Assembly: GCF_030811475.1 (NCBI RefSeq)
Contig: NZ_JAUSQV010000001.1
Coordinates: forward strand, 2,925,001-2,989,000
From: Nakamurella flavida
GTDB taxonomy: Bacteria > Actinomycetota > Actinomycetes > Mycobacteriales > Nakamurellaceae
Direction of reading: 5' to 3'
DNA length: 64,000 nucleotides
Numbering within the stretch: position 1 is the stretch's first letter; the number at the start of each line of letters is the position of its first letter. Shown piece after piece: positions 1 through 7,563 of this stretch. The position numbers and the translations under genes are program-made. Under the pieces are notes generated by a model. The model was not told the DNA's origin, made no database searches, and saw only the letters and a list, made by a program, of their open reading frames with translations.

Positions 1-1189
1 AGGCATCGCTGGAGACCCCGAAGCCGTGCCCGTAGAAGCCGGTGCGGGCGTCGATCGTCTGCGGCACGGGGCTGCCGTCGGCCGCCCGCATCGTCGGGGT
101 GAGCGCGGCGCGCAGGGCGGCCCCGTCGATGAGCTGGGTCCCGTCGGCCGTCTTCCCCCCGGCCAGCACCATGGTCATCCAGGTGGCGAAGTCGTTCACG
201 GTCGAGCTGAGTCCACCGGCCGGGGACTGCCCGTCCGGGTCGCGCAGCCAGGCCGCGGCGTACTGCCCGTCGACCTTCACGTGCCCGGCGGCGTGGTTGG
301 GCGCGGCGGCGAAGGTGGCGTAGTCCGAGCTGGTGTCGTCCATCCCGAGCGGGCCGTACACGTCGCGCTGCGACAGGGTCGACCAGTCGGTTCCCGCGGC
401 ATCGGCCACGGCGACGCCCGCCGCGGTCAGTCCGTAGTTGGTGTAGTTGTAGACGGCCCGGAACGGGTTGAGCGGCAGGTACCGCAGCCGGTCGAGGATC
501 TGCTGCTGGTCGTAGCCCAGGTCCTCCAGGTCGTCCCCGGCGTGGTTGGGCAGACCGGACCGGTGGGAGTACATGTCGGCGATCGTGACCTGGGCCGTCA
601 CCGTCGGGTCGGAGAGCGTGAACCCGGGCAGGTGGTCGGCGACGGGGGTGTCCCAGGTGACGGTGCCGTCCCCCACCTCCTTGGCCACGACGGTCGCGCC
701 GACCGGCTTGGACAGCGAGGCCATCTGGAAGACCGTGTCCGCGTCGACGGTCTCGGGGGAGCCGACACGGCGCACCCCGTAGCCCTGGGCGAAGACCGTC
801 TCCCCGCCGTGGACCACGGCGACCGCCATGCCGGGCAGACCCGACCGGTCGAAGACGTCCTGGGCGAGCGCGTCCACCCCGGCGATGGCGTCGGCGACCC
901 GCTGCTCATCGGTGGGGACACCCGGGACCGCCCCGGGGTTCCCCCCACCGGCGGGTGGCGCGGCCGGCGGCGATGTGGTCGGGGATGTGGTCGGGGATGC
1001 GGACGGGGACGACGAGCTCGACGGGGAGGAGGCGGGCCCGGACGAGGCCGGGGCCCCCGACGCCCCCGACACCGACGTGGCCGAGCGGCCGCCGGCCGAG
1101 CTCACGGCGGCGGTGCTCCCGCCCGTGCAGGCGGCCAGCAGGGTGAGACCCGCCGCGAGTGCGGCAGCGAGATGGTGGCGTCGCGTCAC
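1..1189 (-). CDS. Beta-lactamase-family (class C-like) serine hydrolase lipoprotein, C-terminus beyond window edge
   Basis: 396 residues are visible and the C-terminus lies off the left edge. The protein opens with an Arg-containing signal sequence ending in a lipobox (LLAAC), then about 60 residues rich in Ser/Thr/Pro/Gly, so it is probably a lipoprotein on a flexible tether. The serine-hydrolase core has SLSK at residues 158-161 (nucleophile Ser and Lys) and YTN at 249-251 (the YxN motif), as in class C beta-lactamases, D-Ala-D-Ala carboxypeptidases and esterases of that superfamily. The third motif (KTG/HxG) would lie beyond the edge. The GTG start is set by the signal peptide. Substrate cannot be told; peptidase, esterase and lactamase roles all fit. 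Confidence 0.85.
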   Translation of the reverse strand, partial: MTRRHHLAAALAAGLTLLAACTGGSTAAVSSAGGRSATSVSGASGAPASSGPASSPSSSSSPSASPTTSPTTSPPAAPPAGGGNPGAVPGVPTDEQRVADAIAGVDALAQDVFDRSGLPGMAVAVVHGGETVFAQGYGVRRVGSPETVDADTVFQMASLSKPVGATVVAKEVGDGTVTWDTPVADHLPGFTLSDPTVTAQVTIADMYSHRSGLPNHAGDDLEDLGYDQQQILDRLRYLPLNPFRAVYNYTNYGLTAAGVAVADAAGTDWSTLSQRDVYGPLGMDDTSSDYATFAAAPNHAAGHVKVDGQYAAAWLRDPDGQSPAGGLSSTVNDFATWMTMVLAGGKTADGTQLIDGAALRAALTPTMRAADGSPVPQTIDARTGFYGHGFGVSSDA

Positions 1190-1312
1190 GCGAGTTCCTT
1201 CCGGCGACTGGGCGGGTGGCCCGGACCCGGGCGACCGGTCGGCCGGAACGCGACGGACAGCTCGACGCACATCGGACGACCCCCCGATCCTCTCGACGGG
1301 GCCGGAGCGGCG

Positions 1313-3220
1313 CTATGGACCTGGGTCGCCAGCGGTCGGACCCACGGTCACCCGATCAGGTCGACCTGGCGCCTCGGGTCGGGGTTCCGGGTCGGGACCT
1401 GCCTGAGACACGGGGAGGGTGACGGACAGTCGGGTCCCGGCGCGGAGCGGGCTGGTCAGTTCCAACCTCCCGCCGAGGACGTCCACCCGGTCCAGCAGGC
1501 CGCGGATGCCGGTCCCGCGGTCCATCGACGCACCCCCCACGCCGTCGTCCTGCACGTCGATGGTCAGGGTGCCGTTCTCCTCCTGCACCCGTACGGACAC
1601 CGTCCGGGCTCCGGCGTGTTTCACCACGTTGGCGACCGCCTCGGCGACGACGAAGTACGCGGTGCTCTGCACGGGCAGCGGCAGCCGGCGGACGCCGTCG
1701 ACGTGCAGGGTCGAGCGCATGGGCAGCCGGTCGAGCAGGTCCTCGGTCGCCATGGCCAGACCCCGTTCGACCAGGGCGGACGGCATGACGGCGTGCACCA
1801 GGGCGCGCAGTTCGGCCGCGGCCGCGTCGATGCCCAGCCGCAGGTCGGTCACCTCGTCCCGGACGGGCGCCCCCGGATCCATCGTGTTCGCGAGCTGCTG
1901 GGCCTCCAGGGCCAGCAGCACCAGCTTGACCTGCAGACCGTCGTGCAGGTCCTGGGCGATGCGGCGGCGTTCCCGGTCGGCGGTCTCCACGATGCGCTCG
2001 CGGGAACGGCGCAGCGACTGCTCGGTGACGCGCAGCGCCGCGGTCAATCGTTCCCGGTCGACACCCAGCGCGACCACCCGGCCGGCGGCGCGGACCCGGT
2101 CCGGGTCGTCGAGGAGGTCGCCGTCGTAGACGATGGCCCCGACCGCTTCGCCGGACAGCTCGATCTCGACCCACCTGCGGGACGCCGTCGCCACCGGGAG
2201 CGTGACGGGGCGGCCGTCGGCGTCGACGTACAGCCGTTCCTCGGGGACCCAGAAGGCGAGCTCCAGGGTGGGGTCGCCCAGCACCGAGGCCAGCGCCCGG
2301 TCCAGGCCGGACCGGCTCTCCTCCCGGGCGCCGATCCACCCGGAGAGTTCCTGGAGCTCGCCGGTGCGGGCGAACCCGCCGCGGAACACGGCCAGGGCGA
2401 ACGCGATCGGCACCCCGGCCAGCACGATCAGCTGGCTGCTCACCACCACCGCGAAGGGCAGGTCCAGCCAGGGCCCGAGGACGTTGGCCGACAGCGGCAC
2501 CCACAGCACGGCCAGGATGCCGTAGCCGAACAGCGGGATCAGGACCCGGCGCTGGAACGGTCGGGCCCGGCGGAGCCGGCCGGCGAGCACGATCGTCGTG
2601 CCGATCATCACCAGGGTCCCGGCCAGGGACTGCACGCCGCTCAGCGTGCGGAGCAGGTCGGGCCGGTCGGCGACGAAGAGCGGGAGTGCGGCGAACTGCG
2701 GGTCGAAGGCGTAGAGCGGCACCTGGAGCAGGTAGGTGACCACGTATCCACCGGCGACGGTGAGGATGGAGAAGCGCCCGCGCACCCGACCGGACGGGAA
2801 CGCGTGCACGAGGTGGACCAGGACGGCCAGGGGTGCGGTCGCGAAGACGGCTCCGATGGTGGCGATACCCGGCACGGTGCTGGTGCCGGCCCCGGCCAGG
2901 ACGAGCCCGAGGCCGCCCCACACGAGCAGCGCGCCCATGCCGTTGCTCGGTCGGCGCCACCAGGCGAAGATCCCGGTGACCGTCCACAGCACGCAGGTCG
3001 CGAAGTAGACCGTCAACCACCAGGCGGGCTGGACGGCCTCGTCGATCATCACGGCGAGCAGCAATCCACTGCCGGTCAGCAACCCGGTGGCCAGGAACAG
3101 CAGGGCCCGGTGCAGGGACCCGACCAGGTCCGAGCGCGGTGGCCGGGAACGGCCGGCCTCCGGAGCGGGGACGGCGCGCACCGCCCGGGTCCCGGGGATG
3201 CCGCCGGGTCCGCTGCTCAT
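1313..3220 (-). CDS. NarL/DesK-type sensor histidine kinase
   Basis: A 635-residue membrane sensor kinase. The first ~300 residues are mostly hydrophobic helices (about eight membrane segments, like MASE/7TM-type sensors). They are followed by a cytoplasmic linker, a HisKA_3 dimerisation domain with the phosphoacceptor His426 in RRRIAQDLHDG, and a HATPase domain with N box (ANVVKHAG), G1 box (DDGVGG) and a GTGIRGL glycine loop. Its ATG overlaps the stop of the response regulator (ATGA, 3217-3220), so the two are translationally coupled and form one two-component system. A longer open frame runs upstream, but it lies inside the regulator gene and is not coding. The signal sensed is unknown. 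Confidence 0.93.
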   Translation of the reverse strand: MSSGPGGIPGTRAVRAVPAPEAGRSRPPRSDLVGSLHRALLFLATGLLTGSGLLLAVMIDEAVQPAWWLTVYFATCVLWTVTGIFAWWRRPSNGMGALLVWGGLGLVLAGAGTSTVPGIATIGAVFATAPLAVLVHLVHAFPSGRVRGRFSILTVAGGYVVTYLLQVPLYAFDPQFAALPLFVADRPDLLRTLSGVQSLAGTLVMIGTTIVLAGRLRRARPFQRRVLIPLFGYGILAVLWVPLSANVLGPWLDLPFAVVVSSQLIVLAGVPIAFALAVFRGGFARTGELQELSGWIGAREESRSGLDRALASVLGDPTLELAFWVPEERLYVDADGRPVTLPVATASRRWVEIELSGEAVGAIVYDGDLLDDPDRVRAAGRVVALGVDRERLTAALRVTEQSLRRSRERIVETADRERRRIAQDLHDGLQVKLVLLALEAQQLANTMDPGAPVRDEVTDLRLGIDAAAAELRALVHAVMPSALVERGLAMATEDLLDRLPMRSTLHVDGVRRLPLPVQSTAYFVVAEAVANVVKHAGARTVSVRVQEENGTLTIDVQDDGVGGASMDRGTGIRGLLDRVDVLGGRLELTSPLRAGTRLSVTLPVSQAGPDPEPRPEAPGRPDRVTVGPTAGDPGP

Positions 3221-3867
3221 TCGCGGGCCAGGTACTTCAGCACCGCCAGCACCCGGCGGTGGCCGTCGTCGTCGGCGGCCAGGCCCAGGGCGTCGTAGAT
3301 GCGGGAGGTGTGCTGCACGACCGCCTTCTCGGTGACGACCAGCTCGGCCGCGATGGAGCTGTTGCTCCGGCCCTCGGCGACCAGGGTGAGGACCTGACGT
3401 TGCCGGGGGGTGAGGCGGGCGATGGGGCCGTCGTCCTGCCGGGCCCGGGCGACCATGATGGCCACCACCTCGGGGTCGATCACCGCCCCGCCGGCGTGGA
3501 TCCGGTGCAGGTCGGCGCAGAAGGTGTCGACATCGGCGATGCGCTGCTTGAGCAGATAGCCGACGCCCCGACGCTTCTCGGACAACAACTCGACGGCGTA
3601 GCGCCGCTGGACGTACTGGGACAGCACGACCACGGCCATGTCGGGGAACCGCCGGGTGATCTGCAGGGCGGCGACCATGCCCTCGTCGGTGTGCGTGGGC
3701 GGCATCCGCACGTCGGTGATGACCAGGTCCGGGCGGTGCTCGTCGACCAGCGCGACCAGATCGACGGCGTCCTGCGCGGCGGCCGCCACCACGATCCCGG
3801 CGTTCTCCAGGACGAGCATGAGGCCGCGTCGCAGCAGGGCCTCGTCCTCTCCGATGACGACCTTCAT
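3217..3867 (-). CDS. NarL/FixJ-family response regulator
   Basis: 216 residues. The receiver domain (1-~120) has the acidic pair E7/D8, the phosphorylation site Asp52 in LVITDVRMP and Lys107 in GYLLKQR. A GerE/LuxR-type helix-turn-helix occupies 152-216 (LTPRQRQVLTLVAEGRSN). It is the first gene of the operon with the histidine kinase just downstream, overlapping it by four bases. The start ATG is preceded by a GGGAG Shine-Dalgarno. It is divergent from a small membrane protein gene, and a 16-bp palindrome lies between the two (3943-3958), a plausible binding site for this dimeric regulator. Confidence 0.95.
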   Translation of the reverse strand: MKVVIGEDEALLRRGLMLVLENAGIVVAAAAQDAVDLVALVDEHRPDLVITDVRMPPTHTDEGMVAALQITRRFPDMAVVVLSQYVQRRYAVELLSEKRRGVGYLLKQRIADVDTFCADLHRIHAGGAVIDPEVVAIMVARARQDDGPIARLTPRQRQVLTLVAEGRSNSSIAAELVVTEKAVVQHTSRIYDALGLAADDDGHRRVLAVLKYLARE

Positions 3868-3942
3868 GCAGCTCCCGGGCTCGGCACGGACGCGCGGGGA
3901 CCCGTGCCCGGGTCACAGTGTCGACCCATCGGCCGCCGCGGA

Positions 3943-3958
3943 ATAGACCCAGGTCTAT
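3943..3958. promoter_or_regulatory. Candidate operator: 16-bp palindrome between two-component operon and divergent membrane gene
   Basis: ATAGAC-CCAG-GTCTAT, a perfect 6-bp inverted repeat with a 4-bp centre in an AT-richer patch of the 194-bp divergent spacer. It lies 76 bp upstream of the response regulator start and 104 bp before the membrane protein start. LuxR-type regulators bind such short inverted repeats, so autoregulation or control of the divergent gene is inferred, not shown. Confidence 0.5.
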
Positions 3959-4061
3959 CGCCCGATCGTGGGCCCCGGTCCTACCGTCCGGATGTTCGAA
4001 TCTCGCGATCGACGGTCAGGTCACCCGGAGCGGAGACCTCTCTCCCGAAAGGTCCCGCGTC

Positions 4062-4448
4062 ATGACCACCATTCCCACCGCACGTCGTCCGGTCCTGATC
4101 ACCGTCCTGGTGGTCTTCGTCGTCCTCGGCGGTATCGGTGCTGCGCTCACGGCCGTCCTCCTGCTGACCATGCAGAACAGCGCCGTCTGGCCCGGAATCC
4201 TGCAGGCGGTGATCGCACTGGCCTACTTCGCGGTGGCCAAGGGCCTGCTCGACGGCAATCCCACGGCCCGGATCGTGGCGGCCGCGGTGTCGGTCGTGCA
4301 GAGCGTCCTGGCGATCGTCACCATCGTCGGCACCAACACCGACACCACCCGGGTGTCCTCCGCCTGGGGCACCCTCGTCTTCGCCGTGCTGGTCCTGGTC
4401 GTCCTCTACACCCCGAGGGCCAACGCGTTCTTCGGCTCCCGGCGCTGA
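4062..4448 (+). CDS. Small four-helix membrane protein of unknown function
   Basis: 128 residues with four predicted membrane helices: about 11-36, 44-62, 69-88 and 99-117. The C-terminus is short and basic (ANAFFGSRR). The ATG at 4062 has a GAAAGG Shine-Dalgarno 9 bases upstream. I do not recognise a named family. It is divergent from the two-component operon and shares its promoter region, so it is a good candidate target of that system. A strong hairpin follows the stop. Confidence 0.75.
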   Translation: MTTIPTARRPVLITVLVVFVVLGGIGAALTAVLLLTMQNSAVWPGILQAVIALAYFAVAKGLLDGNPTARIVAAAVSVVQSVLAIVTIVGTNTDTTRVSSAWGTLVFAVLVLVVLYTPRANAFFGSRR

Positions 4449-4453
4449 CCCCG

Positions 4454-4496
4454 CGGCCCCGTCCGCCGGTCCCGGGGGGTCCGACGGACGGGGCCG
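4454..4496 (+). terminator. Hairpin terminator after the membrane protein gene
   Basis: A perfect 12-bp inverted repeat (CGGCCCCGTCCG at 4454-4465, CGGACGGGGCCG at 4485-4496) with a 19-base loop, starting five bases after the stop codon. There is no U-tract, as usual for high-GC actinobacterial terminators. Confidence 0.6.
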
Positions 4497-4556
4497 GGTA
4501 CCGCTCGCGCCCGGATATGTTCGGGGGGTTCATCACCCACCGACGAGGGAGTCGAC

Positions 4557-4754
4557 ATGAGCGGCATCGGCCGGAGCGACATCAACAAGGACGGCAAGTC
4601 CGACGACCACACCGCGGGGGACAAGCGCGCGCCGTACTCGGAGGAGGGCGGCCCGGACGCCAAGCACGCCAAGACCCACGACGTCGCCCGCGAGGAGGCG
4701 ACCAACTCCAAGCCCAAGGTCGAGGAGCCGGACGAGTTCGCGAACGACCTGTAG
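4557..4754 (+). CDS. Small hydrophilic protein of unknown function
   Basis: 65 residues, very rich in Lys, Asp, Glu and Gly, without hydrophobic segments or cysteine; probably disordered. The ATG is preceded by GAGGGAG at good spacing, codon third positions are nearly all G/C, and a strong hairpin follows, which supports a real gene. The composition resembles small stress-type hydrophilic proteins of actinobacteria, but no family is recognised. Confidence 0.6.
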   Translation: MSGIGRSDINKDGKSDDHTAGDKRAPYSEEGGPDAKHAKTHDVAREEATNSKPKVEEPDEFANDL

Positions 4755-4797
4755 TCCGCAGCCGGGACCTTCGTCCCACCGCTGCCGAGCAGTGCCC

Positions 4798-4834
4798 GAT
4801 GCCGGTGTCGACGGATCCCGTCGGCGCCGGCATC
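4798..4834. terminator. Bidirectional hairpin terminator between convergent genes
   Basis: Arms of 17 bases (4798-4814 and 4818-4834) around a 3-base loop pair at 15 of 17 positions, the other two being possible G-U pairs in one strand. It sits between the small hydrophilic gene (ends 4754, plus) and the SGNH hydrolase gene (ends 4879, minus), so it can serve both. Confidence 0.6.
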
Positions 4835-4840
4835 GTTCTG

Positions 4841-4882
4841 TCCCTGCCGGTCCGTCCCTGCCGGTCCGTCCCTGCCGGTCAG
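4841..4882. repeat. Three tandem copies of a 14-bp unit
   Basis: Unit TCCCTGCCGGTCCG at 4841-4854 and 4855-4868, with a third copy at 4869-4882 differing only at the last positions (TCAG). The last copy overlaps the stop codon end of the minus-strand SGNH hydrolase gene. A different 14-bp unit, also in three copies, follows rhaS at 48705. Confidence 0.85.
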
Positions 4883-5742
4883 CCCTGCCGGGCCACCTGC
4901 GCGGCGCCGACGAGCCCGTTGACGACGGCGACGACGGCGAGCTGCTGTCCGTGCTCGCTCAGGTGCACGCCGTCGGCGTCCAGGTAGGCGGCCCCCGGGA
5001 GGCGGTGCAGGACGCGGTGCAGGTCGATGTGCTCCGGGGTCACCGCGCGGACGGCGTCCGCGACCCCGTCCAGGTCGGCGGCGCTCCAGCGCAGCGCGGC
5101 GTCGGCGAAGAACGCGTCGATCCGGGTCTGATCGCCCGGCGGCGGGGTGATGAACACGGCCCGGGCGCCGAGGCCGGTGATCAGGTCCCGCAGCACGGAC
5201 AGGTTCCGCCCGGTCTCCCCGGCGGACACCATGCGGTGGCCGACACCGTGCCCGTGCCGCCGGGCGTCGTTCGTCCCCAGCATGATCAGGACGTGCGTGG
5301 GGGCCAGTGCCTCCACCAGGTCGAAGCGTTCGATGGCGTCCGCCGTGGTGTTGCCGCTGAGCCCCAGGTTGTGGACCGTCGGCACCGGTCGGTCGGCGAG
5401 CCGCAGGGTGCGGGTGAGCAGACCGAACCAGCCGAGGCGGTCGGCGGTGAGCGAGTCGCCCAGCCCGATCACCCGGTCGTCGGCGCGGAACGGCAGGGCC
5501 GCCAGCCTTTCCCGGTAGCCGGCGTCCGCGATCAGGCGCGCCGCCGCGGTGTCGGCACGGCCGTCCAGGGCGTCGATCCGCCGGTCGACCTCCCGGGTGC
5601 CCTCCCCGACCACCTCGGCCAGGATGCGTCCGGCCAGGTGCCCGGAGACGGCGAAACGGTCGAGCAGCGGCCATCTCTCGGGTCGGGTGTAGCGGATCAG
5701 CTGCATCCGTTCGTCCTCGGGCAGGGTGCGCGGGGCGGTCAT
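4879..5742 (-). CDS. SGNH/GDSL-family hydrolase (lipase/esterase-like)
   Basis: 287 residues. An N-terminal region of ~85 residues precedes the SGNH fold. Block I is GLGDSLT with nucleophile Ser97, the block II glycine is Gly130 (NLGLSGN), block III is LGTND with Asn158, and block V is DGVHLSE with Asp257 and His260. No signal peptide is seen, so it acts in the cytoplasm. It is the last gene of the LacI-type sugar operon (40 bp after the second permease gene), together with an HSL-type esterase. The pair may remove acyl groups from an imported sugar; that is inference from context. Confidence 0.88.
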   Translation of the reverse strand: MTAPRTLPEDERMQLIRYTRPERWPLLDRFAVSGHLAGRILAEVVGEGTREVDRRIDALDGRADTAAARLIADAGYRERLAALPFRADDRVIGLGDSLTADRLGWFGLLTRTLRLADRPVPTVHNLGLSGNTTADAIERFDLVEALAPTHVLIMLGTNDARRHGHGVGHRMVSAGETGRNLSVLRDLITGLGARAVFITPPPGDQTRIDAFFADAALRWSAADLDGVADAVRAVTPEHIDLHRVLHRLPGAAYLDADGVHLSEHGQQLAVVAVVNGLVGAAQVARQG

Positions 5743-5782
5743 CGCGGTCCCCGCACCGGGGAGGCGGGGGTGGGGCGCCGGC

Positions 5783-6607
5783 TCATCCCTTGAGGGCTCC
5801 CTGCAGGAGCGCGGCGGTGAACTGCCGCTGGAAGATGACGAAGACGATCACGGTGGGCGCCAGGATCAGCAGCGAACCCGCGCACAGCAGCGGGATGTCG
5901 GTGCCGTACTGCCCCTGGAACGCGCCCAGCGCGCCGGCCATGGTCCGCTTCGCCGGGTCGTCCACCAGCACGATGGCCAGCAGGAACTGGTTCCACGTCC
6001 ACAGGAACAGCAGGATGCCCAGGGCCGAGATGGCCGGCCGGGCCAGCGGGACGTGCACGCGCCAGAACAACTGCCAGGTGCTGGCCCCGTCGATCCGGGC
6101 CGCCTCGGACAGGTCGTTCGGCATACCGGCGAAGTGCGCGCGCATCCAGATCACCGAGAACGGCATGAACAGGCCGAGCAGCGGCAGGATGATCGCCCAC
6201 CGGGTGTTCAGCAGCCCCATGTCGCGGACCTGGTAGTAGAGCGGGGTGATGATGCCCTCGAACGGCAGGGTGAGGCCGAGGACGAACGCGAAGAAACCGA
6301 TGCGGTGCCCGGGCACCCGCAGGTGGCCGAACGCGAACCCGGCCATCGTGCCCAGCACCAGTGCGGCGGGCACCACCCCGAGCACGATGAGTCCGCTGGA
6401 CCACAGCAGCTCACCCATGTTCGCCGAGGTGAACGCCCGGCCGAAGTTGCCCCACTGCGGATCCTGCGGCCACTGGATCCCCGACGGGTAGGTGCCCGAC
6501 GGGTGCAGCGCGGTGACGAACAGACTGATGAACGGGACGATGGTGAAGGCCATGAGCAGGACGAGCAGCACGCGTCCGGTCCACGCCTCGCGGGAGGTGA
6601 CGATCAT
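5783..6607 (-). CDS. Sugar ABC transporter permease, MalG type (CUT1)
   Basis: 274 residues with six predicted membrane helices. The EAA loop EAARIDGASTWQLF, in the conserved cytoplasmic segment that docks onto the ATPase, is followed by HVPLARP. A short N-terminus and a first helix at ~11-31 are typical of MalG-like subunits. The ATG overlaps the stop of the MalF-like gene (ATGA at 6604-6607), which fixes the start; the longer open frame upstream lies inside that gene. It forms the channel with the MalF-like subunit. No ATPase gene is present in this operon. Confidence 0.93.
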   Translation of the reverse strand: MIVTSREAWTGRVLLVLLMAFTIVPFISLFVTALHPSGTYPSGIQWPQDPQWGNFGRAFTSANMGELLWSSGLIVLGVVPAALVLGTMAGFAFGHLRVPGHRIGFFAFVLGLTLPFEGIITPLYYQVRDMGLLNTRWAIILPLLGLFMPFSVIWMRAHFAGMPNDLSEAARIDGASTWQLFWRVHVPLARPAISALGILLFLWTWNQFLLAIVLVDDPAKRTMAGALGAFQGQYGTDIPLLCAGSLLILAPTVIVFVIFQRQFTAALLQGALKG

Positions 6608-7557
6608 GCGGTGTTGTCCTTGGCCAGGCGCTGGATGGGGATGACGACCACGAGCACCAGCACGACGAGGGCGACCGCCAGGGCGGAAGCCGCGCCGATC
6701 CGACGGTCGGAGAACGCCAGGTAGAAGATCTGCAGGCCGGGAACCATGGTCGAACCGCCCGGCCCGCCCTGGGTGGAGATGTAGATGATGTCGAAGCTGG
6801 CCAGCGCGGCGATGACGGTCAGCGTGATGCAGACGCTGATCTCGGCCCGCAGGCTCGGCAGCGTGATGGAGAAGAACTCGCGGATCGCGCCGGCGCCGTC
6901 GATGCGGGCCGCCTCGTACTGACCCGGGTCGATCTTGCTCATGCCGGCGAGCAGCAGCAGCGTGCACAGCCCGAGCAGCACCCACGCCCCGATGACACCC
7001 ACGGCGGGCAGGGCGGTGTCGAAGTCACCGAGCCAGGCCCGGGTCGTCCCGCCCAGTCCGATCAGGTCGAGCAGCTGGTTGACCAGCCCGCGGCTGGACA
7101 GCAGCCACGTCCAGATGATGCCCGCGGAGACCAGCGGGATGACCTGCGGCAGGAACAGCACCGTCCGGGCGACGACGGCCAGCCGGCTCTCCGCGATGCG
7201 CCGGATGGTGGCCGCCACCAGCAGTCCCAGGATGACCGGGATGAAGCTGAAGAACACGATCAGCTCGAACGCGTTCAGGATCGAGCCGTACAGCTCCGGA
7301 TCGGTGACCACCCGCCGGTAGTTGTCCAGGCCGACCCACGTCGAGGCGCCGATGCCGTTCCACTGGTAGAAGGAGTACTGCACCGTGAGCAGCAGCGGGC
7401 GCAGCACGAACACGGCGTAGACCACCACCGCCGGTGCGGCGAACAGCCAGCCCAGCCACGCCCCCGGGCGCCGCGCGCGTCGGGCGCGGCGCCGGGAGGT
7501 GGGCACGGGTGGCGGGGGCGCGGTGTCCGACCGCACCGACGTCAGCGGGCTCGCCAT
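6604..7557 (-). CDS. Sugar ABC transporter permease, MalF type (CUT1)
   Basis: 317 residues. A basic, Arg/Pro-rich N-terminus is followed by six predicted membrane helices, with an EAA loop (EAARIDGAGAIREFF) near residue 220. It starts six bases after the binding-protein gene and overlaps the next permease by four bases. It would pair with the MalG-type subunit in an importer for an oligosaccharide or glycoside fed by the lipoprotein encoded just upstream. The sugar cannot be deduced from the sequence. Confidence 0.93.
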   Translation of the reverse strand: MASPLTSVRSDTAPPPPVPTSRRRARRARRPGAWLGWLFAAPAVVVYAVFVLRPLLLTVQYSFYQWNGIGASTWVGLDNYRRVVTDPELYGSILNAFELIVFFSFIPVILGLLVAATIRRIAESRLAVVARTVLFLPQVIPLVSAGIIWTWLLSSRGLVNQLLDLIGLGGTTRAWLGDFDTALPAVGVIGAWVLLGLCTLLLLAGMSKIDPGQYEAARIDGAGAIREFFSITLPSLRAEISVCITLTVIAALASFDIIYISTQGGPGGSTMVPGLQIFYLAFSDRRIGAASALAVALVVLVLVVVIPIQRLAKDNTA

Positions 7558-7563
7558 GGTCGG

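Noticed and set aside
26-3298. 1090-codon plus-strand open frame
   Set aside because: It runs antisense through the serine hydrolase, histidine kinase and regulator genes; it has no ribosome site and its composition is that of the complementary GC-rich frame.
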